A DNA stretch of 64,000 nucleotides from a candidate division WOR-3 bacterium (GTDB lineage Bacteria > SDB-A): contig JAFGSQ010000056.1 of the NCBI GenBank assembly GCA_016934535.1, positions 43,602 to 107,601 on the forward strand, written 5' to 3'. The notes beneath the pieces were generated by a model. That model was not told where the DNA came from and ran no database searches. It saw only the letters and a list, made by a program, of their open reading frames with translations. The position numbers and the translations under genes are program-made. Numbering within the stretch: the stretch's first letter is position 1; each line of letters begins with the position of its first letter. Below are positions 44,411-54,062 of this stretch, piece after piece.

Positions 44411-45580
44411 CTATTTTTTCTGTGCCAACTCGTGAATGAGTTTGGTCATTATGATGGACCTTTGTATTTGGTTCGTACCTTCGTATATTTGAGTAATTTT
44501 TGCGTCTCTCATCATCTTTTCCACGGGATAGTCCTTCATGTATCCGTAACCACCGAGGATCTGAACGGCGTCAGTCGTCACTTTCATTGCGACGTCGCTT
44601 GCAAATACTTTTGTCATGGCTGAAAACTTGCCGATGTCCTTCGCCCCGGAGTCTATGTATTTGGCGACGGTGTAATTGAAACTTCTCGCGGCCTGAATGG
44701 AAGTTTCCATGTCGGCTAACATAAAACCTATTCCCTGAAAATTGATTATTGCCTGGTCGAACTGGATTCTTTTCGAAGCGTAATCTGCGGCCGCTTCAAA
44801 AGCTCCCTGAGCTATTCCGATGGCTTGGGAGGCGACACCCGGTCTTGAGTGATCGAAAGTATCCATCGCTATCCTAAAACCTCTTCCTTCGCCTCCGATG
44901 AGGTTTTCTTTAGGTATTTCACAATCGTCGAAGACGAGTTCCGTGGTTATTGAAGCTCTAATTCCCAGTTTTTTTTCTTTTTTTCCGAACGAAAAACCAG
45001 CGGCTCCTTTTTCGACTATTACGGCGGAGAGTCCTCTTATCCCTTTACCGGGATTGGTCGTAACGAAGACGACGTAAATGTCAGCTTCGCTGCCTGAGGT
45101 TATGAACTGTTTGGTGCCGTTCAAAATATACCGGTTCCCCTTTAAAACGGCTTTTGTTTTAATGTTTGCCGAATCCGAACCGGCTTCAGCTTCTGTTATA
45201 GCGAATGCGGCTAATTTTTCACCGCTTGCGATTTGAGGAAGGTACTTTTTTTTCTGCTGTTCATTCGCATGAAGAAGAAGAGGCATGGATCCAAGTCCGC
45301 TCGCGGCATAGCAAATCGCTATCCCGCCGCATATACGCGAAAGCTCCTCGGTCACTATCGAAAGTTCGGAAGCTCCACCGCCGAGTCCGTCGTAAGATTC
45401 AGGGATAAAGACCCTGAACAAATCGGCTCGGGCCAATTCGGCGAGTATTTCTCTCGGAAAAGTTTCGTTTTCGTCGAATTCCGCGCGAATTGGAAGGATT
45501 TTTTCCTCGGCGATTTTCCTCGTCAGGTATTTTATTTCATTTTGCTCCTCGGTGTAAAAAAAATCTGTCGGCGAATTCAT
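44411..45580 (-). CDS. Acyl-CoA dehydrogenase
   Basis: A 389-residue FAD flavoenzyme forming a trans-2 double bond in acyl-CoA. Family signatures: FAITEAEAGSDSANI with the FAD/substrate loop, YILNGTKQFITSG, and a C-terminal QILGGYGYMKDYPVEKMMRDAKITQIYEGTNQIQR. The catalytic Glu lies in the last motif (YEGTNQ), as in short/medium-chain enzymes. ATG directly abuts the purB stop, and its Shine-Dalgarno GGAGG is formed by the last purB codons. No electron-transfer flavoprotein gene is in the window. Confidence 0.93.
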   Translation of the reverse strand: MNSPTDFFYTEEQNEIKYLTRKIAEEKILPIRAEFDENETFPREILAELARADLFRVFIPESYDGLGGGASELSIVTEELSRICGGIAICYAASGLGSMPLLLHANEQQKKKYLPQIASGEKLAAFAITEAEAGSDSANIKTKAVLKGNRYILNGTKQFITSGSEADIYVVFVTTNPGKGIRGLSAVIVEKGAAGFSFGKKEKKLGIRASITTELVFDDCEIPKENLIGGEGRGFRIAMDTFDHSRPGVASQAIGIAQGAFEAAADYASKRIQFDQAIINFQGIGFMLADMETSIQAARSFNYTVAKYIDSGAKDIGKFSAMTKVFASDVAMKVTTDAVQILGGYGYMKDYPVEKMMRDAKITQIYEGTNQIQRSIIMTKLIHELAQKK

Positions 45581-46894
45581 TCACTCCTCCTTTTCCGAAT
45601 CGAGAATCCTTTTGAAAATCAAATCAACATTTTCTATAAATTTATCTTCGTCGGCTGTACGTCGAATCTCCTCAATTGTGAAAAATCCGGAAAAAGCTTT
45701 GTCCTTTTCCAGAATTTCAGATAACGAAATTCCATTCTCCTGCGCTTTCAGCGCAGCAGATTGAATTATCCTGTAAGCCTCGTCCCTGTTTACCCCTTTT
45801 TCGCATAGTTTTAAAAGAAACGCTCCGGATAAATACCTCTGCCCGGACTTTTCCTTGTTCTGTTTCATTCTGCCTGCGTCCGTTGAGAGGTTCTCAATAA
45901 TATACTCCATTTTTCTGAGCATATAAAGCAATATACTCGTCGCTTGCGGTAAAACAATTCTTTCCACCGACGAATGGCTTATGTCTCTTTCATCCCACAA
46001 AGACACGTTTTCCAGAGACGCGGAAGTATAACCCCTGAAAAGCCTTGCGAGTCCGCAAATTCTTTCGCAAATAACCGGATTCTTTTTATGAGGCATCGCT
46101 GAGGATCCTTTCTGGCCGACAGAGAAAGGTTCTCCGAGTTCGGCTGTTTCCGTTCTCTGCAAAAGCCTTATCTGCAGAGCCGTCCTTTCAAGAGCGGCTG
46201 CCAAATGAGCGAGAGCCATGACAAAATAAAGATGGCGGTCTCTCGGAACAACCTGTGTGGCGACCGGTTCTGTTTTAAGTCCGAGGATGTCGAGAGTCCT
46301 TTCCTCAAGGGAAGGATCGAGATTTCCGTAAATACCTACAGGCCCTGATATTTTGCCGTACCTGACGTTTTCAGTTGCTTCTTTCAGTATTTTGAGGGAT
46401 CGTTTGAAATTTTCCCTGTGTGACAGAAGCTTCACTCCGAGCGTGACAGGTTCGGCGTGAACACCGTGGGTTCTTCCCATCATAACCAGATGTTTTGTCT
46501 CCAGAGCCTTTATTTTCGTTTTTTCTATGAGAGATTCGAGGGATTTCAGGATTATGTTTCCCGCTTCGATTAAAATTAAAGCCTGAGCCGTGTCGAGAAC
46601 GTCGGAAGAAGTCATGCCGAAGTGTATGTGCCTGGAAGGTTCTCCGACTTTTTCGGATACGGAGCTGAGGAAAGCAATGACGTCGTGCTGAACTTCATTT
46701 TCAATTTCTCTTATTCTGTTCAGATCGAAACCGGCCTTTTCCTCTATCACGTTGAATTCTTCTTTAGGAATCAATCCTTTTTCCATTCTCGCTCTGCAGG
46801 CGGCTATTTCGACTTTCAGCCATGTCCTGAATTTGTTGTCTTCCGACCAGAGTTCTTTCATCTCCGGGAGCGTGTATCTGTCCAAAAGGCTCAT
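45581..46894 (-). CDS. purB: Adenylosuccinate lyase
   Basis: A 437-residue fumarase-superfamily enzyme that releases fumarate from SAICAR and from adenylosuccinate in purine synthesis. Signatures: [26 protein letters not shown] (catalytic His) and the flexible signature loop [16 protein letters not shown] (catalytic Ser). ATG 46894 has AGAGGACAG upstream; the frame extends 34 codons further but into truA. It lies 13 bp after truA. Confidence 0.96.
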   Translation of the reverse strand: MSLLDRYTLPEMKELWSEDNKFRTWLKVEIAACRARMEKGLIPKEEFNVIEEKAGFDLNRIREIENEVQHDVIAFLSSVSEKVGEPSRHIHFGMTSSDVLDTAQALILIEAGNIILKSLESLIEKTKIKALETKHLVMMGRTHGVHAEPVTLGVKLLSHRENFKRSLKILKEATENVRYGKISGPVGIYGNLDPSLEERTLDILGLKTEPVATQVVPRDRHLYFVMALAHLAAALERTALQIRLLQRTETAELGEPFSVGQKGSSAMPHKKNPVICERICGLARLFRGYTSASLENVSLWDERDISHSSVERIVLPQATSILLYMLRKMEYIIENLSTDAGRMKQNKEKSGQRYLSGAFLLKLCEKGVNRDEAYRIIQSAALKAQENGISLSEILEKDKAFSGFFTIEEIRRTADEDKFIENVDLIFKRILDSEKEE

Positions 46895-46907
46895 GTCTGT
46901 CCTCTCT

Positions 46908-47696
46908 TTACGTTCCGGTAAACAGGTTTGTGAAGCTTTCCGCGTAAAAATTCCTATCCTCATCCGAGTATATGACTCTGTAAAGATAAAGTCCATCTGC
47001 CGGGGCTGTGAATCCTCCGTATTTTCTACTTCTCAATGACAATGAGAGAGCCGTTTGAGAAGTCGCTGTTTTTCCTCTTCCGATATCGTACAGCATTCCT
47101 ACCAGGGATCTCAGCATTTTGTGAAGGAACCTGTCTGCGGCAAAAAAAAATAAAAGTCCGTTTCGGATTTCGTGTATCTCTGCTTTCCTGAGGTCGACAA
47201 AAGTGTTGCTTTTGAGGCTTTTGGCGATGCAAAAAGACGAAAAGTCATGTTTCCCGGTTATACCGCTTAATGCCTCTTTCATGTTTTCAACGCAGAGTCT
47301 TTTTTTCAGCTGCCATACAAGACCTCTTGTGAAAGGATTTCCGTTTGAATATTCTATCCTGTAAACATATTGTCTTTCTTTCGCGCTTTTTGTCGAATGA
47401 AAAGACGGATTTTCTGTAAAGAGTTCAAGAACTGTCATATCCTGCGGCAATTTTGAATTGACAGCTCTCAGAAGATCCGTATCACCGAGGCTCGTAGAGG
47501 AGTCAAAGTGAGCGGTTTGTCCGATAGCGTGAACGCCTGTGTCCGTTCTGCCGGCTCCTGTAACGCGTGATTTCTCGTCAGTAATTGTCAGAACGGCTTT
47601 TTCCAATTCGCCTTGCACTGTTCGGAGACCGCTTTGGAACTGCCAGCCGTAGAATTGCCTGCCGACGTAAGATGTTTTTATCCGTATTCTTCTCAA
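46908..47696 (-). CDS. truA: tRNA pseudouridine(38-40) synthase
   Basis: A 262-residue enzyme making pseudouridine at tRNA positions 38-40. The catalytic Asp is in GAGRTDTGVHAIGQ (~60), the N-terminal strand YVGRQFYGWQFQ is typical, and HKMLRSLVGMLYDIGRGK closes the active site. The TTG start at 47696 overlaps the stop of the EcfT-like gene as TTGA and follows GGAG; a second TTG five codons upstream is possible. Confidence 0.92.
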   Translation of the reverse strand: MRRIRIKTSYVGRQFYGWQFQSGLRTVQGELEKAVLTITDEKSRVTGAGRTDTGVHAIGQTAHFDSSTSLGDTDLLRAVNSKLPQDMTVLELFTENPSFHSTKSAKERQYVYRIEYSNGNPFTRGLVWQLKKRLCVENMKEALSGITGKHDFSSFCIAKSLKSNTFVDLRKAEIHEIRNGLLFFFAADRFLHKMLRSLVGMLYDIGRGKTATSQTALSLSLRSRKYGGFTAPADGLYLYRVIYSDEDRNFYAESFTNLFTGT

Positions 47697-48313
47697 AACA
47701 GGAATCTCCAAGACGAAAAGAGAATTATGAACGAATACAACAGAGTGTCACCCAAACGGAACAGAACGGTTTTGCCGGGAAAGTTCAAATCGTCGGTGTC
47801 ACGGAATCCTCTCGAACTGAGAGACAGAAACAAGTCACGCTTCCGGTGTTCTATTTTCAGAACGCTCCAGTTTGCGAGCATCGGGAAAAGAGTCATACTA
47901 CCAGGTATTTTTTGCCCGTTGATTTTTACAGTCAAGACAGCTCCCTTCAATTCTGATCTGATAAAAGGAGCGAAACTCGACGAGATTTCACAAATCATGT
48001 AGAGGCTCTTCATTATTGCAGATTTGCCCGTAAATGGGAGAGACAACAAATCGTCTACAGAAAATATTCCCGCGAAAAAGAAAGAAAAGTAAAGCATTGA
48101 AATCAGCTTCCAAACTTCCGGTTTTGCGGGGAAACCCATATTATGGAGGACAATAAAAACCAGCGTTCCGAAAAGAGGGTGCAAAGCCTTTTTTATGGAG
48201 CCTGAAAGTGAAAGGAATATAGCGACGGAAGAAAAAATTAAAGCAGAAAAAAGCAAAGAAGGAGAACAAAGTAATAAGAATGAAGAAAAAAAAACGAAAA
48301 TGATTTTTGACAT
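47693..48313 (-). CDS. Putative EcfT-like membrane protein
   Basis: A 206-residue protein with about four or five hydrophobic segments. Near residue 155 it has DLFLSLSSRGFRD after a charged KIEHRKRD, resembling the x-x-R-G coupling helix of energy-coupling-factor T components (EcfT/CbiQ). No ATPase (EcfA) or substrate (S) component is next to it, and the protein is shorter than the usual ~250. The ATG at 48313 is tentative; a TTG at 48328 is possible and neither has a good ribosome site. It lies between pyrG and truA in the long run. Confidence 0.5.
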   Translation of the reverse strand: MSKIIFVFFSSFLLLCSPSLLFSALIFSSVAIFLSLSGSIKKALHPLFGTLVFIVLHNMGFPAKPEVWKLISMLYFSFFFAGIFSVDDLLSLPFTGKSAIMKSLYMICEISSSFAPFIRSELKGAVLTVKINGQKIPGSMTLFPMLANWSVLKIEHRKRDLFLSLSSRGFRDTDDLNFPGKTVLFRLGDTLLYSFIILFSSWRFLF

Positions 48314-48330
48314 AGATGAAAAAGGCAAAC

Positions 48331-50079
48331 TTAAACCGCTTTTTGGTAATGTCTTTCAAGGCAGGCTTGAATGAATCCTTTAAATAGTGGAGAGGGGTCT
48401 ATAAGACTCGACTTGAATTCCGGATGAGCTTGGGTGGCTATGAAGAATGGATGGTTTTTCAGTTCAATGAATTCCATGAGAGGCTCTTCGTTCTCATGAC
48501 GAAGATGAAATCCCGAGAAAACAATGCCGGCTTTTTCGAACCTGGATATGTAATCCGGATTGACTTCATATCTGTGTCTGTGCCTTTCTATGATTTCAGT
48601 GAATTTGTCTTGTTTGGGAACCGCTCCCAGTCTGAAGCTTTCCGATCCCTTAAAAAGCGTTTCTATTATCAGCGCGTCCTTTTTTACTCTTTCTGTTTCA
48701 AGGTAAAGCGATTCGACTTTAGTGCCTTTTTTTATGTTGGCGAGATAAGCACCGAGTCTCATGGTCGCTCCGTATCTGGAATGCTGCATTGCCTCTTCCT
48801 GAGAAGGCAGAAGAGTGATGACGGGATGAGGTGTGCCGGGTTCGTTTTCCGTCGAATCGGCGTTATCAAGATTCAAAATGTTTCTGGCGGTTTCAACCAG
48901 AGCGAGCTGCATTCCGAGGCAAAGGCCGAGATAAGGAATGCCGCATGTCCTGGCAACATTTATTGCATTGATTTTTCCTTCGACTCCGAGTTTACCGAAT
49001 CCTCCCGGAACTATTATTCCGTCGAGATTTTCCAGAACTGATCTGCATTCGCTTCCCGATTCGACAGATCCGGCGTTGATCCAGCATATTTTCACCCTGC
49101 AATCGAGATTCGCTCCGGCGTGTTCGAGAGCGTGTTTGACAGAAATGTAAGCGTCTTCGAGCTGATAATTTCCCGTTTCGATATATTTGCCTATCATCCC
49201 CATAGATATTTCCTTAGACGGATTGGTTATGCGTGAAACGAGTTTTTGCCATTCTGCCCAGTTTCCTTCTTTAATCGGCTTGAGATTGAGGGTCATCAGA
49301 ATTTTTTTTCCGAGGCTTTCCCTTTCGAAATTCAACGGCACTGAATATACAGAAGAAATATCCGGTGCAGAAATGACCATGTCAGCCGGGATGTTCGCAT
49401 AAATCTCAATCTTCTTTTTTCTGACCTGATCGGTCTCGGTCTTGGCTCTGCAGAGAATAATGTCGGGAAAAATGCCGTGTTGAGAGAGAAGTTTGATAGC
49501 CTGCTGAGTAGGTTTGGTTTTCATTTCTCCAATGTTTCCGGGGATCGGCAGGTAGGTCAGGAGCACGTAAGAAAAACTGCCTGCTCCCAGTTTCCTTTCC
49601 AGGCTTTTTAATGCGAACAAAAAAGGTATGTTTTCATAGTCTCCTATCGTTCCGCCGATTTCTATTACCGCTATGTCGTGATCTTTTGTAGATTCTTCAA
49701 TCCTGTGTATTATCTCATCCGGGATGTGAGGAATGAATTGGACGGTTTCGCCTAAAAATTTGCCGCTTCTTTCTTTTTCAATGACAGACCAGTACACCTG
49801 GCCGGTTGTTATGTTATTTTTTTTCGGAATTTGTTCGCCGATAAATCTTTCATAGTTACCAAGATCCTGGTCTATCTCGCCGCCGTCATCTGTCACCCAG
49901 ACTTCGCCGTGTTCAGTGGGTCTAAGAGTGCCGGCGTCGAAATTTATGTAGGGATCGATCTTAACGGCGGTAGTCCTGTATCCATACTCTATGAGGATTT
50001 TTGCTATGGAAGCGGATGCGATGCCTTTGCCGACTCCGCTTATGACGCCTCCAACGACAACGACGTATTTATTTGCCAT
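48331..50079 (-). CDS. pyrG: CTP synthase
   Basis: A 582-residue enzyme aminating UTP to CTP with glutamine and ATP. Synthetase half: VVVGGVISGVGKGIASASI (P-loop) and DPYINFDAGTLRP. Glutaminase half: nucleophile in YLGLCLGMQ, then RYGATMRLGAY, ERHRHRYEVN and the His-Glu of QAHPEFKSS. It is ~35-40 residues longer than usual because of an insertion between LANIKKGTKVESLY and ERHRHRYE (~455-495). The start overlaps the kdsB stop by 11 bp. Confidence 0.96.
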   Translation of the reverse strand: MANKYVVVVGGVISGVGKGIASASIAKILIEYGYRTTAVKIDPYINFDAGTLRPTEHGEVWVTDDGGEIDQDLGNYERFIGEQIPKKNNITTGQVYWSVIEKERSGKFLGETVQFIPHIPDEIIHRIEESTKDHDIAVIEIGGTIGDYENIPFLFALKSLERKLGAGSFSYVLLTYLPIPGNIGEMKTKPTQQAIKLLSQHGIFPDIILCRAKTETDQVRKKKIEIYANIPADMVISAPDISSVYSVPLNFERESLGKKILMTLNLKPIKEGNWAEWQKLVSRITNPSKEISMGMIGKYIETGNYQLEDAYISVKHALEHAGANLDCRVKICWINAGSVESGSECRSVLENLDGIIVPGGFGKLGVEGKINAINVARTCGIPYLGLCLGMQLALVETARNILNLDNADSTENEPGTPHPVITLLPSQEEAMQHSRYGATMRLGAYLANIKKGTKVESLYLETERVKKDALIIETLFKGSESFRLGAVPKQDKFTEIIERHRHRYEVNPDYISRFEKAGIVFSGFHLRHENEEPLMEFIELKNHPFFIATQAHPEFKSSLIDPSPLFKGFIQACLERHYQKAV

Positions 50080-50821
50080 TAAAATTTTCTCCCTTTATTA
50101 GATTACTGGCTTTTATGAAGTCCTCTTCAGTATCTATACCGAAAGAAGGTTTTTCCGCAGCCACAAGTTTTATTTTCGCGCCCATTTCGAGCGTTCTCAG
50201 CTGTTCCAGTTTCTCGATATCTTCGAGGACTCCTGTCGGAGTGTCGGAGAATCTGAGTAAAAATTCTTTTTTATAAACGTAAAGTCCGAGGTGGCGGAGA
50301 TAATTGACAGGTTTCCCGTCTCTCGAAAACGGTATTTTAGCTCTTGAAAAATACAGGGCGTAATTTTTTTTGTCTGCGACTATTTTGACAGTCGAGGGAG
50401 AAGAGGGATTGTCGTTTTCAGAAAAAGGAACAAATAAAGTGGAAACGTCGGCCCCGGGGTCTTCCTTAAGAGCGCTCACGGCTTTGTCAATATCCCTGAA
50501 ATCTAGAAACGGTTCGTCTCCCTGAATGTTCGCCACTATTTCAGCAGAAGGGTAATTACGGGCCACCCATGCAACTCTGTCTGATCCACTCGGCAGTTCC
50601 GGAGTTAATATGCACTCGACGTTTTTCAGGGACGAAGCTTTTTCAATTATTTTCTCGGAATCTGCAGCTATAATGATTTTGTCAATAGTTTCGCTTTTGA
50701 GTGCATTTTCAGCCGCCCAAAAGAAAAGAGGCTTCCCGCCGAGCTCCAAAAGAGGCTTGAAGGGAAGCCTTGTAGAGCCAATCCTCAAGGGTATGACGCC
50801 GAGGATCATGCTTTCTCTCAC
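50069..50821 (-). CDS. kdsB: 3-deoxy-manno-octulosonate cytidylyltransferase
   Basis: A 250-residue CMP-KDO synthetase, activating KDO for lipopolysaccharide with CTP. Signatures: VIPLRIGSTRLPFKPL at the N-terminus, ECILTPELPSGSDRVAWVA, and IVANIQGDEPFLD (metal Asp). Genes for CTP synthesis (pyrG) directly follow, which makes metabolic sense. GTG 50821 has GAGGG four bases upstream; ATG 50809 is the alternative and would be closer to the family's usual N-terminus. Its presence indicates an LPS-type outer membrane. Confidence 0.93.
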   Translation of the reverse strand: MRESMILGVIPLRIGSTRLPFKPLLELGGKPLFFWAAENALKSETIDKIIIAADSEKIIEKASSLKNVECILTPELPSGSDRVAWVARNYPSAEIVANIQGDEPFLDFRDIDKAVSALKEDPGADVSTLFVPFSENDNPSSPSTVKIVADKKNYALYFSRAKIPFSRDGKPVNYLRHLGLYVYKKEFLLRFSDTPTGVLEDIEKLEQLRTLEMGAKIKLVAAEKPSFGIDTEEDFIKASNLIKGENFNGK

Positions 50822-50836
50822 TAAACCCTCAAAGCA

Positions 50837-52486
50837 TCAGGATTCTGTGTCTTTACTCTGAGAATCTGACGGAGCCGCTTCTTTTTCTGATAAAAGTATT
50901 CTGCGGCCGTCGGAGGACATCTCTATGATCTTGAGGTCCAGATTGTCTCCAATTTTGTAAACATCGGAGGGTTTCTTTATGTTGTCGTTGACGAGATGAG
51001 AAAAAGGAACGAAACCTCTCGCGTTGTCCTCAATTTTAACAACGATGCCTCTGTCCTTGAGTTCGACAATGCTGCCAATTATGTTGTCTCCGGGTTGATG
51101 GGAAGAGATGAATTTCTGAACCGGGTCTTCTTCGAGTTGTTTTATACCGAGAGAAATTTTCTTCGATTCCTTGTCTATCTTGAGGACTTTGCACTGAACG
51201 GATTTTCCTTCTTTTAATATTTGCCTGGGAGTCTCTATTCTTTCCACCCAGGACATGTCGGACACGTGAATTAATCCGTCTATGCCTTCTTCAAGCTGAA
51301 CGAAGGCGCCGAAGTTGGTAATAGTTCGGATTTTGCCTTCGACGATTGAACCGACCGGATATTTTTCCTCTATGGTTTCCCACGGGTCAGGATGCACCTG
51401 TTTGAGACCGAGAGATATTCTCTGCTTGTCGGCGTCTATATTGAGGACGATAGCTTCTACGGCCTGATCGACGTCTAAAATGTCGGAAGGCTTTTTGATG
51501 TGTTTAGTCCACGACATCTCGGAAATGTGAATGAGACCTTCGACCCCTTTCTCAATTTCGACAAAAGCACCGTAGTCTGTCATCGAGACTACTTTTCCGT
51601 TGACCTTTGTTCCTTCGGGATACTTTTCTGTTATGTTTTTCCACGGGTCGGGGACGAGTTGTTTCATACCGAGAGAAACTCTGTTTTTTTCTTTCTCAAT
51701 ACCGATTACCATGACTTGAACTGTGTCTCCAATGGAAAGCACTTCGCTGGGATGCTGAATCCTGCCCCAGGAAATATCGGTGATGTGAAGAAGGCCGTCA
51801 ATTCCTCCGAGGTCTATGAAGGCTCCGAAGGGAGTAATATTCTTGACTTTGCCTTCGAGAACCGAGTTCACGTCGAGATCGTGAAACAGTTGTTTCTTCT
51901 TTTGTTCTCTGTCTTCTTCGAGTATCTGTCTTCTAGACACGACTATGTTTCTTCTTTTCCAGTTCAATTTGATTATCCTGAAAAGGAATTTTTTGGCGAC
52001 TAGTGAGTCCATGTCTTTGCAGGGTCTGAGATCTATCTGGCTTCCGGGCAGAAAAGCTTCCACTCCGAAAACAGAGACAATCATTCCGCCTTTGACCCTT
52101 CTTGTTACAGTCCCTTCGACCGGTGACTTGTCGTCGTAAGCAGCTTTAATGTCGTCCCAGACTTTAATAAAATCGGCTTTCTGTTTGGACACAACTGCGA
52201 AGCCTTCTTCTCCTTCGAGTTCTTCAAGAAAAACCTCGATCGTATCGCCGACTTTCAGCGCAAAATCTTCAGGGAATTCAGATGCCGAGAGAACTCCCTC
52301 GCTTTTCTGACAAATGTCGAGAACGATGTCTTTGGGCCCTATCCTGACGACAGTTCCTTTGACTATTTTTCCTTCTTCGAGAGTGGGAGAATATTTATCG
52401 ATGAGAACCGAAAGCTCGTCATCGGTTATGTCCCAGATTTCAAAATTCTTCTGTTTTTCGCTTTCCACAACGTTCTGATTGTCCAA
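50837..52486 (-). CDS. rpsA: 30S ribosomal protein S1
   Basis: A 549-residue protein with six S1 RNA-binding repeats. The first two are divergent (KGTVVRIGPKDIVLDI and EGTVTRRVKGGMIVSV); repeats 3-5 are canonical, each with a GAF(I/V)-(D/E/Q) core and an ISW/MSW-type end; the sixth is again divergent (IGSIVELKDRGIVVKI). It delivers mRNA to the 30S subunit. The TTG start at 52486 follows a perfect GGAGG by five bases; longer frames run back into ispH and are not supported. The 71-bp gap to ispH is the widest within the long operon and may hold a leader for S1 autoregulation. Confidence 0.95.
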   Translation of the reverse strand: MDNQNVVESEKQKNFEIWDITDDELSVLIDKYSPTLEEGKIVKGTVVRIGPKDIVLDICQKSEGVLSASEFPEDFALKVGDTIEVFLEELEGEEGFAVVSKQKADFIKVWDDIKAAYDDKSPVEGTVTRRVKGGMIVSVFGVEAFLPGSQIDLRPCKDMDSLVAKKFLFRIIKLNWKRRNIVVSRRQILEEDREQKKKQLFHDLDVNSVLEGKVKNITPFGAFIDLGGIDGLLHITDISWGRIQHPSEVLSIGDTVQVMVIGIEKEKNRVSLGMKQLVPDPWKNITEKYPEGTKVNGKVVSMTDYGAFVEIEKGVEGLIHISEMSWTKHIKKPSDILDVDQAVEAIVLNIDADKQRISLGLKQVHPDPWETIEEKYPVGSIVEGKIRTITNFGAFVQLEEGIDGLIHVSDMSWVERIETPRQILKEGKSVQCKVLKIDKESKKISLGIKQLEEDPVQKFISSHQPGDNIIGSIVELKDRGIVVKIEDNARGFVPFSHLVNDNIKKPSDVYKIGDNLDLKIIEMSSDGRRILLSEKEAAPSDSQSKDTES

Positions 52487-52557
52487 TATTTCCTCCACGA
52501 GACATACGGTTAGATTGTTAGAAACATTTTCTCTGTCACTGCATTTATCAGCGGTTG

Positions 52558-53415
52558 TTAAAGGCAAAATTCTTCGACAGCTCTTTTTACATCTTCAATC
52601 ACCGAGAGAGGGGTAGAAGCCCCCCCGGTTATTCCAACGCATCCGGCTTCGTCGAAAAATTCACGACGTATCTCTTCGGGGCTTTCTATTTGAAAAGCCT
52701 TGTAGCCTTTTTCAAGCAGGAAATTCGTAAGCTCTCTCGTGTTAGAGCTGTTTTTTCCGCCCACCACTATATTTACGTCTGTTTTTTCAGCTACGCTCAG
52801 CGACTCTGTTCTTCTGATATATGTCGCGTTGCATATTGTATTGTAGACTAAAATCTCCTTATAAAGCAAGACAATTTCACCGGTGATTTTTTTGAATTCG
52901 TTTCCGGAAAAAGTCGTCTGAACTATTATTACAGTTTTGACGTCCGGTTTGAAGTTTAAATTTTTTACTTCGTCGAAAGAGCCGATCACGATAGCGTTGT
53001 AAAGACTGTGAGAAAGCAAGGCTTTGACTTCGGGGTGCTCTTTTTTTCCAATGATTATAAGCTGGTTTTCCTTTTTAGAATTCTGATCTGCGATTATCTG
53101 GGCTTTTTTTACGAAAGGACATGTTGTGTCTACTATGCTGAAGTGAAGTCTTTTCGCCTTTTCAATGACTTCGAGCGGAACTCCGTGACTTCTAAGAATA
53201 AGCTTTCCCGGCTCGACGGCTTCGAGATCCTTTTCGTCGATGGTTACGGCCCCTTTTTCCTCGAGCATTTTCACGGTCTGCGGATTGTGGATAATTTCTC
53301 CGAGTATGTAGATTTTTTCGTTTGCTTCAGAAGAATCGAGCACTTCTTCCGCCATTTTCACCGCTCTTTTGACGCCGAAGCAGAAACCTGCATTTTCAGC
53401 TATTATTACCTGCAT
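52558..53415 (-). CDS. ispH: HMB-PP reductase (IspH/LytB)
   Basis: A 285-residue iron-sulfur enzyme, last step of the MEP isoprenoid route, making IPP and DMAPP from HMBPP. The three cluster cysteines are in AGFCFGVKRAV (~12), VDTTCPFVKK (~95) and TICNATYIR (~190). The catalytic Glu lies in the VQTTFSG-type region, and VGGKNSSNTREL and GITGGASTP are further signatures. ATG 53415 is inside the plsC end (10-bp overlap). The cmk-plsC-ispH-rpsA order is common in Clostridia and other bacteria. Confidence 0.96.
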   Translation of the reverse strand: MQVIIAENAGFCFGVKRAVKMAEEVLDSSEANEKIYILGEIIHNPQTVKMLEEKGAVTIDEKDLEAVEPGKLILRSHGVPLEVIEKAKRLHFSIVDTTCPFVKKAQIIADQNSKKENQLIIIGKKEHPEVKALLSHSLYNAIVIGSFDEVKNLNFKPDVKTVIIVQTTFSGNEFKKITGEIVLLYKEILVYNTICNATYIRRTESLSVAEKTDVNIVVGGKNSSNTRELTNFLLEKGYKAFQIESPEEIRREFFDEAGCVGITGGASTPLSVIEDVKRAVEEFCL

Positions 53416-54062
53416 AATTCTTTCATCTGTTTCTTCCAGATTGCCGCCATTGTGTCTGCTGTTCTGGACGCCGGCATTGTTCCTGAAAAAGGATGTATCG
53501 GTTTTCCGAACTTTACATCTACGCGCATTTTGCCTTTCAACAAGTCTTCTTTCAATGGATTCTTGTATTTTATAAAACAAGGAACCAGCGGAACTTTAGT
53601 TTTTATAGAAAGAAAAGCCGCTCCCGATTTGATTTCTTCCAACTGATTGTCGATTTTCCTTGTGCCTTCAGGAAAAACCATCAGAACGTACCCTTTGTTC
53701 AGGACGGAAAGCGCTTTTTTAATTGCCGATAAGTCTTTACCAGTTCTGTCGATTTTGATCGAATTGTATAAAGTCAAAACCGCGCTGTAAAGAGGATGAA
53801 CCAAAAAAAGTTCTTTTTTAGCGAGAAAATAACACATTCTCGGATATATGCTGAATGCGGCCACCGGAGGATCGAAATTATTTTGATGATTCGGCGCAAG
53901 TATGAATGCTCTATCCAAAGGGAGGTTTTCCGAACCTTGTATTCTCAAGCCGAGAACATGTCTGAAAAAGAAGCTTGCTACAAAATGTGAAAAAGACCAA
54001 AGAGCAGAAGGTCGGGGAATCAGAGTCCTATGTCGGCTGTTATCTTTTCTACGACTTGGCAT
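53406..54062 (-). CDS. plsC: 1-acyl-glycerol-3-phosphate acyltransferase
   Basis: A 218-residue membrane-associated acyltransferase of phospholipid synthesis (lysophosphatidate to phosphatidate). The HX4D motif is NHQNNFDPP (~56-64), the substrate motif is FPEGTRK (~130), and KVPLVPCFIKY is the third block. The start is uncertain: ATG 54062 overlaps cmk by 43 bp and gives a basic N-terminus; a CTG nearer the cmk stop is possible. It sits between cmk and ispH in the conserved cluster. Confidence 0.88.
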   Translation of the reverse strand: MPSRRKDNSRHRTLIPRPSALWSFSHFVASFFFRHVLGLRIQGSENLPLDRAFILAPNHQNNFDPPVAAFSIYPRMCYFLAKKELFLVHPLYSAVLTLYNSIKIDRTGKDLSAIKKALSVLNKGYVLMVFPEGTRKIDNQLEEIKSGAAFLSIKTKVPLVPCFIKYKNPLKEDLLKGKMRVDVKFGKPIHPFSGTMPASRTADTMAAIWKKQMKELCR

